DNA from: Paramicrobacterium humi
Lineage (GTDB): Bacteria; Actinomycetota; Actinomycetes; Actinomycetales; Microbacteriaceae
NCBI RefSeq assembly: GCF_900105715.1
Contig: NZ_FNRY01000001.1
Span: 1,612,001-1,676,000 of the forward strand
DNA: 64,000 bases
Reading direction: 5' to 3'
Shown: positions 33,781 through 43,174 of the stretch, piece after piece
Layout: each line of letters begins with the position of its first letter
How positions within the stretch are numbered: the stretch's first letter is position 1
Translations under genes and position numbers: made by a program
Notes under the pieces: model-generated
What the model was told of the DNA's origin: nothing
Database searches by the model: none
The model's input: the letters and a program-made list of their open reading frames with translations, nothing else

Positions 33781-34524
33781 TCAATTCCAGCTGCCGCGGA
33801 GCAGATCGTCAAAGAACTCGTCCGGGCCGAAATCGGGGAAGCTCTCCATGGAAACTGAGTCTTCACTGGTTGCGTCTAAGAGTGCCAGGACTCTTTTAGC
33901 GTGGGAGTCTCTTTGTCGCACGGCGAGCCCCCGGGCGCGTAGTTTCTCCAAGAAGCGCTCCTTACGTTCCGACCGAAGAGTGCGCCATCTTCTTTCCCAT
34001 TCGTTTTCGTCATCAGCAAGAAGCTGCGGTTCGGCAGGCAAAACGCGGGTGACCATCATGGTGAGGAGTAGCTGACGTTCGTCGTCAGTGGCCGGAGCCA
34101 TATTCTCAGCGGTCTTGGCGTGGTGGCAGTCGAGGCAGAGTAGCTGCAAGTTATCGAGCGCATCGGAGTTCCCATCGATATGGTCGACCTCTACACCAGG
34201 AGTGCCACATCGCTGGCAGCGCCCGCTGTCGCGAATGCGCACCTCTGTGCGGGTCCGAGGCGTGAGTCTTCGCCGTAGTGACCCATACCCACCAGCAAGC
34301 AGGAATGCCTCTCTTGTCTGCACGGCGAGCTTCACATCTGGATCTTTTAGGCGCCCATCGCGTGACACTCGGCGAAGATAACGCACGTGAGCGGCGATCT
34401 CCTGACACCAGGTTGAGCAGTAGAGCCCAACGATATCGATGGGTAGTTCCGTCAGGCAGTTCGAGCAGTGGTCGTCCAGGAAAAACCACGGGTGTGGCAC
34501 ATCGATGAGGAACCGTCGCTTCAC
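33781..34524 (-). CDS. HNH nuclease-domain protein
   Basis: A 247-aa protein. An N-terminal zinc-ribbon-like part carries CSNCL...CSTWC. The HNH core stands at about 110-150: RIRDSGRCQRCGTPGVEVDHIDGNSDALDNLQLLCLDCHHAKT, with zinc-binding CxxC pairs and the catalytic DH. The C-terminal third is charged and helical (LRSERKERFLEKLRARGLAVRQRDSH). It probably cuts DNA; target unknown. It stands between the sugar cluster and the MocR gene on the minus strand. The 34525-34766 spacer beyond it has no visible gene. Confidence 0.75.
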   Translation of the reverse strand: MKRRFLIDVPHPWFFLDDHCSNCLTELPIDIVGLYCSTWCQEIAAHVRYLRRVSRDGRLKDPDVKLAVQTREAFLLAGGYGSLRRRLTPRTRTEVRIRDSGRCQRCGTPGVEVDHIDGNSDALDNLQLLCLDCHHAKTAENMAPATDDERQLLLTMMVTRVLPAEPQLLADDENEWERRWRTLRSERKERFLEKLRARGLAVRQRDSHAKRVLALLDATSEDSVSMESFPDFGPDEFFDDLLRGSWN

Positions 34525-34766
34525 AGGGCCACCCTAGCCGAGGCACAACCTGGATCTTCGCTTATATTGTCGTGCGCGAGGCATCGCATCCAAGAACCGC
34601 GTCTTCCTGCTCCTAGAAGCGAAGGAGCCAAAAATCTACCTGCGAGTCAGTTATTCGAAGTCATCGGAAGGCTAAAGGCCTCAACGCATGCCGGGTCGGT
34701 TTCACAGCCAGAGCGGGCCATGGAGGTCGAGATGCAACAACGACGCGAGTATCGCTTTGATCGAAC

Positions 34767-36107
34767 CTACCTGTGGGGGCGGGTTGTCCCGTGAAGCGCC
34801 TGCGAGACATGACGCGCAAGCTGATCGATCTTGTCGTAATCCAGTGCTGCCGAGGTCAGTCGGATGAACGGGCGCGATGTATGTCGATAGGTCTGCCCGC
34901 TCCGGGCCTGCCATCCTCCGGCAATTAGAGTGCTAGAGACGCTCGCCTCGTCGTCGACGGGAACCATGACGTTGAGTCCGGAGCACCCGAAAGCCGGTAT
35001 TCCGAAACCCGAGAGTGCTTCGATGAGGCGTGCACGCCGTTTGCCGTATTCCACGCTGGCGTCGCTCACGAGGTGCTGCACATCAGTGTCGGAGAGCAGG
35101 TCGACGACGAGGCGTTGCAGGATTGTCGATATCCAGCCACGGTTCAGAGACTGCCGACGCTGCATCCGCTCTATCGTTAGCTCATCGCCAGCGGCGAAGG
35201 CGAAGCGGAGGTCGGGCCCGTGTGACTTACTCAGTGATCGAATCGACAGCCAGGAACTGGAGTCGACGGTGAGCGAGTGATAGTCGGCATTCGCGACGAG
35301 TGAAGCGTGATCGTTCTCGATTACGAAAACATCCCTGCCCTTGTCGCGAGCAGCGGCAAGAGCCGCACGAAGCTCTGCAGCGCGTTCTGCTGACAATGCG
35401 GACCCTCTGGGATTCTGCGCGCGGGGACTGTAGATAACCGCTGCTGCGCCATGTCGAATTGCGGCCTGGAACGGGACCGACTCGAAACCTTCATCGTCCA
35501 CCGGTACGGGAACAAGTGCGAGCCCTCTCGACCGGAGCAGGGACGTCGCTGCCGCGAATCCCGGATCTTCCACGATGATGCGATCTCCGGCTCGTAGCCT
35601 AACCTCCGAAGCATCGGCGATGCCATCCAGGGCCCCATTGGTGATCATCACATTCTCCGGTCGCCCCGCGAGGACATCACACAACTGGGCGAGGGCGTGT
35701 GTGCGCAACTCCGGCAGCATGGGATCGACATCGTAGAGCGTCTTCTCTACGGAGATGCGGCGCAGATGTACATTGAGGTCCGGCAAGAAGGCAGGATCGG
35801 GTGCACCGCTGGCAACGTCAATCGCTCCATTGAACAGCTGGTCGGGGGCGCCTAGGGGCGAGTTGACCAGAAGGGACTCCTGGCGAACCGTCGTGCCCAC
35901 GCCTCGCACGACGTGGGTGAGGCCTCGGTCTGCAAGCCTGCGAAAGGCCGCTGCAGCTGTTGCAGGGCTCACGTCTCGTTCGCGGGCGAGCTCCCGGATA
36001 GAGGGCAGCAGGTCCCCGGGTCGGTACTTTCCGGAGAGAATGTCGCCCTCGAGGGATTGGAATATCCCCTCAGCCGTGTGTGGTCCGTCCGTTCGCTTCG
36101 TGCTCAT
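34767..36107 (-). CDS. MocR/PdxR-type GntR regulator with aminotransferase domain
   Basis: A 446-aa protein. The GntR winged helix occupies about 10-80 (GDLLPSIRELARERDVSPATAAAAFRRLADRGLT). A PLP-dependent aminotransferase-like domain follows (NVMITNGALDGI, IVEDPGFAAA, VIYSPRAQNPRGSALS, and the likely PLP lysine in SIRSLSKSHGPDLRFAF). MocR proteins sense PLP or amino compounds. It is divergent from the TRAP transporter genes, with three copies of TAGTACAC between, so it probably controls them and itself. Confidence 0.87.
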   Translation of the reverse strand: MSTKRTDGPHTAEGIFQSLEGDILSGKYRPGDLLPSIRELARERDVSPATAAAAFRRLADRGLTHVVRGVGTTVRQESLLVNSPLGAPDQLFNGAIDVASGAPDPAFLPDLNVHLRRISVEKTLYDVDPMLPELRTHALAQLCDVLAGRPENVMITNGALDGIADASEVRLRAGDRIIVEDPGFAAATSLLRSRGLALVPVPVDDEGFESVPFQAAIRHGAAAVIYSPRAQNPRGSALSAERAAELRAALAAARDKGRDVFVIENDHASLVANADYHSLTVDSSSWLSIRSLSKSHGPDLRFAFAAGDELTIERMQRRQSLNRGWISTILQRLVVDLLSDTDVQHLVSDASVEYGKRRARLIEALSGFGIPAFGCSGLNVMVPVDDEASVSSTLIAGGWQARSGQTYRHTSRPFIRLTSAALDYDKIDQLARHVSQALHGTTRPHR

Positions 36108-36140
36108 GCCCCCTACTAAATCGCCGACAAGTAGCCGTTA

Positions 36141-36238
36141 TAGTACACCGGTCCGCGGTCGCTGTTCAGCAAGCGTGGTAGTTGCTTTGCTTCGAAGGGC
36201 CAGTGTACTATCTGTGACCAGTAGGTGATCTAGTACAC
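36141..36238. promoter_or_regulatory. Three MocR-type operator boxes
   Basis: TAGTACAC occurs at 36141-36148 and 36231-36238, and its inverse GTGTACTA at 36203-36210. The arrangement of direct and inverted copies in a divergent promoter is typical of MocR regulators, which bind DNA as dimers across repeated boxes. Confidence 0.75.
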
Positions 36239-36305
36239 AAGGGTGTGACTGTGGCAACCGTGACAAACGGGGCAGCGCGCTCTTGGCTCAACGTGAAGAA
36301 GGTGC

Positions 36306-36824
36306 ATGCTGATGGTGAAAAGGCTCCTCTACGGTTCCGCCACGATTTTGGGGGTTATCGCGGCAGCGAGTGTAGCCGGGCTCATGATCACCGTTATCGC
36401 GGATACGGCCGGACGATTTTTCTTCTCGACCCCCATACCGGGCGCCAACGACTACAGCCGCTACTGGTGGATGATCCTCATCGTCTTCGGGGCCCTCGGT
36501 ATCGCAGAAAGACGCAACGAGCAGATCGAAGCGCTCGTACTTGAAGCTCTCATGCCCACCAAACTCAAAGTGATCTGGCGCTATATTCGCGCCGCTCTCG
36601 TCACCGTCACTCTGACCCTCATGCTCATAGCGATGATCCCGACTGCATGGAAGCACCGGCTGCAGGGGGAGTACGCCCCCGGTTCCGAGATCACCATCTG
36701 GCCCACTCGCTACATCCTGGTCGTCGGTGTCGCGGTCTTCCTCGTAGTTACAATCGTGAAACTCTTCGACGACCGGCGACAGATACTGCGAGGAACTTTC
36801 CAAGCGGAAGGGCCTGAAGCATGA
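36306..36824 (+). CDS. TRAP transporter small membrane subunit (DctQ-like)
   Basis: A 172-aa protein with four membrane helices. The loop TAGRFFFSTPIPGANDYSRYWWMILIVFGA resembles DctQ subunits. It pairs with the large subunit that starts 4 bases before its stop. GAAGG lies before ATG 36306. First gene of the MocR-controlled operon. Confidence 0.85.
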   Translation: MLMVKRLLYGSATILGVIAAASVAGLMITVIADTAGRFFFSTPIPGANDYSRYWWMILIVFGALGIAERRNEQIEALVLEALMPTKLKVIWRYIRAALVTVTLTLMLIAMIPTAWKHRLQGEYAPGSEITIWPTRYILVVGVAVFLVVTIVKLFDDRRQILRGTFQAEGPEA

Positions 36825-38316
36825 CCGCGGCCAAGGGCGCTCTTGCGCCCATCTCTTCGAAGGGCACGCCACCCATCCTCGCTCCCTCGCCCAAGAATGG
36901 TCGAGGCATCGCGATTACGGTGACGCTCGTCGCGTCTGCCGTGATCGCTGGTGCTCTGCTGTTGACGCGAGTTCTCGACAACTCGGCGGCGGGGATCGCC
37001 TCGCTCATTCTCATGCTCGTCCTCATCTTTCTGGGGATGCCCGTCGGTCTGACGATGGTGCTAGCAGGCGCACTCGGCATCTACTCGATCGTCGGGCTAC
37101 GCGGAATGAACGATTCGCTCGCCAACCTGCCGTACGCAGCCGTGGCCAGTTGGTCGCTGAGCGTCTTACCCATGTTTATCCTGATGGGGCTTCTGCTCTG
37201 GCGCTCAGGCATTACCGGCCGGCTCTTCGAAGCAGCCCGCGTTTGGCTGCACTGGCTCCCTGGCGGGCTCGCCGTCACGACGAACTTCGCGGGTGCGGGC
37301 CTCGCGGCGGTGAGCGGTTCGACCGCCGGTATCACCTACGCGATCGGACGATTGAGCATCCCCGAAATGCTCAAGAGCGGCTACAACACGCGCTACGCGA
37401 CAGGCACGGTCCTCATGTCGGGACTGGCAGGACAACTGATTCCGCCGAGCATCCTGTCCGTCATCTACGCCGGCGTGGCCGGAACATCGGTCGGGCAGCA
37501 ACTTCTCGCCGGCATCGTGCCGGGCGTGGCCGTCGCGCTCATATTCGCTGTTCAGCTGATTCTGATGGCGACCATACGACCATCCCTGGCCCCCGCGCAG
37601 AGAACAAGGGTGTTCCTTTAGTCGTCAAGGCCAAGACTCTAGCCGGGGTGTGGCCCATCGGCGTCATGCTCGTGATCGTCATCGGCGGCATCTTCTCGGG
37701 AATCTTCACGGCGACAGAAGCCGCAGCCTATGGAGCAGGCTTCGCCGTCGCAGTCACCCTCGTTTCGCGCAGCATCAAGGGCAAGATGCGCGCCATCACC
37801 CAGGCGCTGCTCGAGACGGCCTCGAGCACTGCGGCGATTCTCCTGCTGATCGCGGGCGCTTCGTTGCTGACGCGGATGCTCAGCCTCAGCGGCATCACGA
37901 GCCAGGTGATCGAGTACTTCACCTCACTGAACCTGAGCCCGGTCGGCGTGCTGTTCGTGCTCTTGGTCTTCTACCTCATCCTGGGGATGGCCCTCGATCC
38001 GATGACCATGATCGTGCTGACGGTTCCGATTCTCATTCCATTGCTTGATGCGTCTGGCGTGAACCTGCTGATGTTCGGCGTGTTCATCGTCCTGCTGGGT
38101 GAGCTGGCGTCGGTGACGCCGCCCGTCGGAATGATGTCGTACATCGTGCACAAGATCACCAGCACCCTCGATGATGTCCGCGCGCGAGAAATCACTCTCG
38201 TCGACGTGTTCATCGGCGCCGCATGGTTCATCCCAGGGCCCGTGATTCTGCTGTTGTTGCTCATCTTCTTCCCGGACATCGCCACCTGGCTACCGACCTT
38301 GGGGAATGTCAAGTGA
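36821..38316 (+). pseudogene. TRAP transporter large membrane subunit (DctM-like), frameshifted
   Basis: The frame from ATG 36821 gives the N-terminal half (LILMLVLIFLGMPVGLTMVLAGALGIY, GSTAGITYAIGRLSIPEMLKSGYNTRYATGTV, LIPPSI) and stops at 37621. The C-terminal half continues in another frame (WPIGVMLVIVIGGIFSGIFTATEAAAYGAG, PILIPLLDASGVNLLMFGV, VTPPVGMM) to 38316. Together they are one DctM protein of about 495 residues. One missing base explains it; a CCCCC run at 37590-37594 is a likely place. A sequencing error, a true mutation or ribosomal slippage are all possible. Confidence 0.8.
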
Positions 38317-38397
38317 CCGCACTGACTATCTTCGATCGCCCTGCCAACGGTGGTACCGGCGACTCATCCCTCACCTGAAACGAACGGAGACAATCAC

Positions 38398-39612
38398 ATG
38401 AAGAGGCGAATACTTGCCGTTCTGGCGGTAAGCAGCATGGTCGCGCTCACAGCCGCATGCTCGTCCGGCGGCGCATCAACCAACGTTGCGCAATATGCCC
38501 ATCCGAATGACCCCACGACATGGTTGGCAAACGCCGACAAGGAGTGGATCAAGGATGTGGAGAGCGCAACCGACGGTGACGTCAAGGTCAACATCCACTG
38601 GTCCGGGTCACTGGCGGCCGCTCCCGAGGCTGCCGATGCCATGGCAAGCGGAACATCACAGATCGGAATCCTCTATCCGATCTACACTCCCAGCAAGTTC
38701 CCCAACTGGGCTTGGCTGTCGGAGTACTCATTCCAGTCCGACGCCCGTCCGGTCATCGGCGACATGCAAGCATACGCCGCGGCACTCGAGGTATCCCTCA
38801 ACTCGGATCTGTTGAAGGACGAATATCGCGATCAAGGCATCGAGCCCCTTCTCCCAATGTTCGAGATGAACGCTGGGTACCACCTCGTATGTACAGAACC
38901 TGTCACGTCTCTCGACGACGCGAAAGGCAAGACCGTGCGGACACCCGGCGGTCCATGGGAGCGCGAAACGACAGCGCTCGGCATGGCACCGACTCAAATG
39001 GCGGTAGGCGAGATGTATGAAGCGCTTCAGCGCGGCGTGCTCGACTGCAGTGTGAACCCACTTCGCGATCTCATCGCCTTCGACCTCATCGAGGTCGCCA
39101 CCGACCTCACGATGGATGACGAGATCGGCTTCACCGGATTCGATGCCGCGCTGGGCGCGAACCTTGACTGGTGGGACGGACTGGGGCCCGAGGGTCAGGA
39201 CGAAATCTGGAGCACACTCAAGGACTACAGCGAGCGCTTTGTCGCGGCCGGGTTGGGAGCGGACTTCGAGCTTCGCGAAAAGAGCAAGGAACACGGCGTC
39301 ACCATTCACGAAATGGGCGACGACATGCGTGAAGCGCTCCAGAAGAACCAGAGCCAACGAATGGCTGACGCTATGTCGACCGCCCCGAAGGGCTCCGGGG
39401 AGCAGCACGAGAAGCTCTTGAGCGCCTACTCGGCCGCCATGGACAAATGGCAGCGCATAATCACTGACGAACTGGGCTACGGAGACAAGGTGCCCGCCAC
39501 CTGGTCCGAAATCATCGCCTCCGACCTGTCGATCGACGACATCGACTTCGAACCCTTCGGCGATCGGCTCTGGGATGAAGTCCTCAAGCCGGCGATGCCT
39601 TCCACACGCTAA
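38398..39612 (+). CDS. TRAP transporter substrate-binding lipoprotein (DctP-like)
   Basis: A 404-aa lipoprotein. The signal sequence ends with the lipobox LTAAC (C21). The mature part has GTSQIGILYPIYTPSKFP, KGKTVRTPGGPWERE with the substrate-carboxylate arginine, and ALQRGVLDCSVNP, all typical of DctP proteins. It captures an organic acid or amino-acid-like compound for the DctQM membrane part. ATG 38398 follows an AAACGGAGA ribosome site. Confidence 0.87.
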   Translation: MKRRILAVLAVSSMVALTAACSSGGASTNVAQYAHPNDPTTWLANADKEWIKDVESATDGDVKVNIHWSGSLAAAPEAADAMASGTSQIGILYPIYTPSKFPNWAWLSEYSFQSDARPVIGDMQAYAAALEVSLNSDLLKDEYRDQGIEPLLPMFEMNAGYHLVCTEPVTSLDDAKGKTVRTPGGPWERETTALGMAPTQMAVGEMYEALQRGVLDCSVNPLRDLIAFDLIEVATDLTMDDEIGFTGFDAALGANLDWWDGLGPEGQDEIWSTLKDYSERFVAAGLGADFELREKSKEHGVTIHEMGDDMREALQKNQSQRMADAMSTAPKGSGEQHEKLLSAYSAAMDKWQRIITDELGYGDKVPATWSEIIASDLSIDDIDFEPFGDRLWDEVLKPAMPSTR

Positions 39613-39753
39613 CTCAAACGCCTCGTGAGGCGCCGACAGGGTTTCCCTCGTCGGTGCCTCACCGGAGCTCGCAGCCTGCCGCCGGCAGTCCGCGTGATGA
39701 CGGGGACAAGTGCCCCGCATCGGAAAAGCCATGACAGTTCCGCGGAGAATCAG

Positions 39754-40425
39754 ATGTGGATCAATAAACAGTACGAGGTCGAGAACGCTCTCACGTGGCT
39801 CGAGAGTTTCGTCGCGGACAACAATCTATCGACGATCATCACGCATGACCCGGTGCGCGTCGCCCATATGCCGGTAGAGATCGTCAGGCGGGAATCCGGC
39901 GAGGCGAAGCTTCTCTTCCACATGCCGACAGTGGACCCAATCGCTAAAGCCATCAGCGAAAGCGATCTCTTGACAGTCGTCGTCCACGGGCCACAGCAAT
40001 ACATCAGCCCGAGCCTCTATGGCGATGCCGGTTTGCCCACATTCAACTACGGGATTGGCGAAGTCACCGATAAGTGTCGACAGCTTGACGAGACCGAACT
40101 GGCAGATCATCTGCATCGCCTCATCACGCAGCGAGAAGAGTGGTTCGCCGGGCAGACCGAGCGGACAGCATGGGTGATCGACCCGGTCAACCAAGAGCGA
40201 TTCGATCGGCTGCTACCGATGCTCGTCGGCTTCGAAGTCGACCTCGAAAACGTCCAACTCAAGCTCAAAATGGGTCAGAACCGCACGATCGAGGATCGCA
40301 AACAAACGGTGGAGATTCTCCGAACCACACCCGGAGTGGATTGGAGAGTCACGGACATCATGGCGGCCCTACTGCCACAGTCCGCCACGCCAATGCAAGC
40401 AAAACCAGCGAAACGGGATCAATAA
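39754..40425 (+). CDS. PaiB-family FMN-binding protein
   Basis: A 223-aa protein beginning MWINKQYEVENALTWLESFV, with THDPVRVAHMPVEIVRRESGEAKLLFHM, VVVHGPQQYISPSLY and a C-terminal QNRTIEDRKQTVEIL helix. These match the PaiB/FMN-binding split-barrel family, named from a Bacillus negative regulator but related to flavin enzymes. GGAG precedes the ATG. Its stop overlaps the start of the amidohydrolase (TAATG), so both act in the same pathway, perhaps on the TRAP substrate. Confidence 0.8.
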   Translation: MWINKQYEVENALTWLESFVADNNLSTIITHDPVRVAHMPVEIVRRESGEAKLLFHMPTVDPIAKAISESDLLTVVVHGPQQYISPSLYGDAGLPTFNYGIGEVTDKCRQLDETELADHLHRLITQREEWFAGQTERTAWVIDPVNQERFDRLLPMLVGFEVDLENVQLKLKMGQNRTIEDRKQTVEILRTTPGVDWRVTDIMAALLPQSATPMQAKPAKRDQ

Positions 40426-41999
40426 TGCTGCTTGACACGGTAATCACCGGAAACATTCTCACCCTGGAACCCTCACGACCTCGCGCCAGGCGCATGGGAG
40501 TGTGGCAGGGCCGAATCGTCGGGTTCGACGAGGAGATCGAGAGTCTCGAAGCGCGCGAGCATGAGGCTTTCGAGACGGGATGTGTCGTTCCCGGTTTCAT
40601 CGATGGCCACACGCACTTGGCGACGACTGGGATGCTGCTAGCCGGCGTCAACGCCTCCGAGGACCGCTCGGTCGACGCGGTGCTACATCGCATCGTCGAC
40701 GCGCTTGACCAGCAGGGCACAGACGAATGGCTCGAAGTCTGGGGCTACGACCAGCGAAACATCGGCCGGCATCTCACAATGGAAGAACTCGACGGTGTCG
40801 CGCCGAAGACCCCCGTAGTGCTGAGGCATGTGTCGAGCCACGCGTCCCTTGTGAACAGCACGGCGCTGTCATTGATCCGTGATCCGGAATTGCGGGAACA
40901 GATCGAACGAGCGGACGGCCTTGCCTTCGAAAAGACTCAGGACGCGATCCGCGATCTCGTCGAACCGTATCGGGTGGCGAAAATTGAAGCGGCTGTCCGT
41001 GCAAGCGCGCAGCTTGTGCTGTCCGAGGGAGTCACCACGTGCATAGAGGCCGGTATCGGCCGCGGGCTCTGCTCGCATTCTGAGATTGACATGCGCGCCT
41101 ACCTCAACCTCCATCGGAAGGGGGAGCTGGGGATCCGGGTACAGCTGATGCCCTGCATCGACTACCTACATCCCCTGAGAGCGCACGAGGATGATTACGC
41201 CGCGTCGACGCTCGACCTTGGGATCCTTCAAGGGTTCGGCAGCGATGACATCTGGTTCGGGCCTACCAAGATGTGGTTCGACGGCGGCATGATGGCGCGA
41301 AGCGCCGCGTTCACCCAACCATACGAGGGCACCGATTACTGCGGCGAGCTCGCAGAGGATGAGGAAGAGCTCAGGGACAGGCTAATCAAGGCCCACCGTT
41401 CGGGATGGGATGTCGCGGCCCACGCGATCGGTGATCGGGCAATCGACAGTGCCCTCTCCGCCTTCGAAGGGGCTCAACGTCTTGCCCCTGACCCTAGTCG
41501 CCGTCACCGTATGGAACATGGCGCGCTGATTCGTGAGGATCACATCAGTAGGCTACGGAACCTCGCAATCTCAATTGGCACCCAGCCGTGCTTCATCACA
41601 TACTCCGGAGACGACTTCTACAAGATCATGGGACCCGAGCGCGCTCACCAACTCTATCGAGGACGCTCTCTCCTGGACGCTGGAGTCCGGCTCATCGGGT
41701 CTACCGACCGCCCGCTGCCCGGCACCCCACTTCGCGGTATGCAGACTATGGTCGACCGAACCTCCAACGGCGGGCAGGTGGTCGGACCCAATGAAGGCGT
41801 GACGCCACTCGAAGCCTTGCAGGCATACACGCTTTCCGGAGCCTGGGCAGCTCGACGAGAACAGCGACTCGGCTCCCTTGCAGTTGGAAAGTACGCCGAC
41901 ATCACTGTCCTCGATCGGAACATTCTCGATCAGGGAGTGAACGCGTTAGGGGAAGCGACGGTCACCGCCACGTTCGTCAACGGAATCCGCCGATACTGA
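40425..41999 (+). CDS. Amidohydrolase (YtcJ/metallo-dependent hydrolase family 3)
   Basis: A 524-aa enzyme. Metal-site motifs: GFIDGHTHL (about residue 60), KMWFDGGMMAR near 285, HAIGDRAIDSALSAFEGA near 330, RMEHGALI near 360 and GSTDRPLPGTPLRGM near 425. The C-terminal GKYADITVLDRNIL is the usual closing motif. It hydrolyses an amide, imine or ester bond in an unknown compound, probably imported by the TRAP system encoded upstream. It is the last gene of this operon. Confidence 0.87.
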   Translation: MLLDTVITGNILTLEPSRPRARRMGVWQGRIVGFDEEIESLEAREHEAFETGCVVPGFIDGHTHLATTGMLLAGVNASEDRSVDAVLHRIVDALDQQGTDEWLEVWGYDQRNIGRHLTMEELDGVAPKTPVVLRHVSSHASLVNSTALSLIRDPELREQIERADGLAFEKTQDAIRDLVEPYRVAKIEAAVRASAQLVLSEGVTTCIEAGIGRGLCSHSEIDMRAYLNLHRKGELGIRVQLMPCIDYLHPLRAHEDDYAASTLDLGILQGFGSDDIWFGPTKMWFDGGMMARSAAFTQPYEGTDYCGELAEDEEELRDRLIKAHRSGWDVAAHAIGDRAIDSALSAFEGAQRLAPDPSRRHRMEHGALIREDHISRLRNLAISIGTQPCFITYSGDDFYKIMGPERAHQLYRGRSLLDAGVRLIGSTDRPLPGTPLRGMQTMVDRTSNGGQVVGPNEGVTPLEALQAYTLSGAWAARREQRLGSLAVGKYADITVLDRNILDQGVNALGEATVTATFVNGIRRY

Positions 42000-42324
42000 T
42001 ACGCGGCAGCGATTCAACCGGCTACGTGCGGCGATTCCGCGGATGGCACTATGACCCGCATGGACAGTTGCTTGAACGTGAGTGCCGAAACGAGAGGGGA
42101 TGCAACACCGAGTTCTTGAAAACTCCGGCACAGTGACGTCATGCGGGAAACAAGCTGCGCACAAAGCGAAGCCCATGTTGGTCGGGGTCAAACACCAACC
42201 GCCGATAAAGCTTGTCCCGGGAAAGGCGTGTCAAAGCAAGCGCCGAGGTGCTCTAATGGGCGGGTCGCGCCCTCTCTGCTGGAAACGCCCACCTCAGTCT
42301 GGGTGCTCGTTCGTCTCAAGAAGG
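42000..42324. other. Spacer without a recognised gene
   Basis: No convincing coding frame, tRNA or strong terminator is visible. It separates the catabolic block (26.6-42.0 kb) from the small genes next to module copy 2 and may contain the right edge of that block. Confidence 0.4.
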
Positions 42325-42657
42325 TCAGATGCTGCCCTCCTTTGCTACTCGTCTGACGGCGTTCGCCCAGAGCCAGACATAGGCGGGGTACTTCTCGCCT
42401 GATGGGATGTACCGCACGAGTACCGCGCCGCCCGGTGTCCATGCGAGTACTTCGGCCTCAGTTTCGACGATGTCGTTGTACGCGACGCGCACGGGAACCA
42501 TGGCGCGGACGGGCACGGCGGTTGGTTCGTCTCGCCGTCGGCCGGTGGCACGAACCACTTCCTCAGGCAGACTCACTGGGCGTGGTCTGCGTTCGGTCGC
42601 TTCTTTGTCCGCAGCGAGCTTGGGCCCATACAAGTCATACCGCTTATTCGTGCCCAC
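42325..42657 (-). CDS. Small unknown actinobacterial protein
   Basis: A 110-aa protein. GTG at base 42657 is chosen because GGAG lies 8 bases upstream and the product begins sensibly (GTNKRYDLYGPKLAADKEATE). The C-terminal half, VPVRVAYNDIVETEAEVLAWTPGGAVLVRYIPSG followed by YPAYVWLWANAVRRV, looks like a small beta-barrel domain. No function is recognised. Confidence 0.55.
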   Translation of the reverse strand: MGTNKRYDLYGPKLAADKEATERRPRPVSLPEEVVRATGRRRDEPTAVPVRAMVPVRVAYNDIVETEAEVLAWTPGGAVLVRYIPSGEKYPAYVWLWANAVRRVAKEGSI

Positions 42658-42881
42658 AGGCCAGCTCCGCTCTAGACTTCTCTCGCTGCTGTAAGAAGCG
42701 CGCATCCGATAGGAAAGCGCTCCGCCGGGGATAGCGCGTCCTGCTGAATCGCCCGGAACAGCGTGGCGATACCGCCGAGGCTTGAACACTGCAACACATT
42801 CCCACAGTTCTATTAGAACACTTGTTCGGACCGACGGGAGGCGGTCGTAGACGCGAGGTCGCCGGTCCGCCGCTCTGTTAG

Positions 42882-43061
42882 CTACGACTCCGCCCTCTTC
42901 TGCGACGCCTGTACTCGTCTAGATCGGCCGGCTGGACTGTGTTCACACACGCGTTTGATCTGCTGTTCCTGCTCGGGCGTGAGCCCCACAGCGTCAACGT
43001 CAGACGGTGACATCGGAGGACTGAGGAGCGCGTCCAGTGAAAGGTCGTCATCCTTGCCCAT
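42882..43061 (-). CDS. 59-aa unknown protein divergent from module copy 2
   Basis: From ATG at base 43061, with GGGAGG just upstream, the frame encodes MGKDDDLSLDALLSPPMSPS, then a helix LTPEQEQQIKRV and a basic end. Composition and ribosome site support a gene, but no family is recognised. It is divergent from gene A' with 113 bases between. Copy 1 has no counterpart at this place. Confidence 0.45.
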   Translation of the reverse strand: MGKDDDLSLDALLSPPMSPSDVDAVGLTPEQEQQIKRVCEHSPAGRSRRVQASQKRAES

Positions 43062-43119
43062 CCCCCTCCCGGTAGCCCCCTCGCGCGTGGCCACAACGGT
43101 CCATGAAAGACCGGAGAAG

Positions 43120-43166
43120 ATGCCGCGCATAACCCCTCTGCAAGTGCAAACGCGCTTGCAGAAGGG
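43120..43166 (+). promoter_or_regulatory. Conserved box and RBS-pairing leader hairpin of gene A' (copy 2)
   Basis: The 21-base box at 43120-43140 is followed by a hairpin in which 43134-43147 pair with 43152-43166: CCCT with AGGG, a bulged A at 43162, ten further pairs and an AAAC loop. The AGGG ribosome site is in the stem, 8 bases before the GTG at 43175. Compared with copy 1, four stem pairs are changed on both sides and two on one side, with pairing kept. Confidence 0.75.
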
Positions 43167-43174
43167 ATACATCA

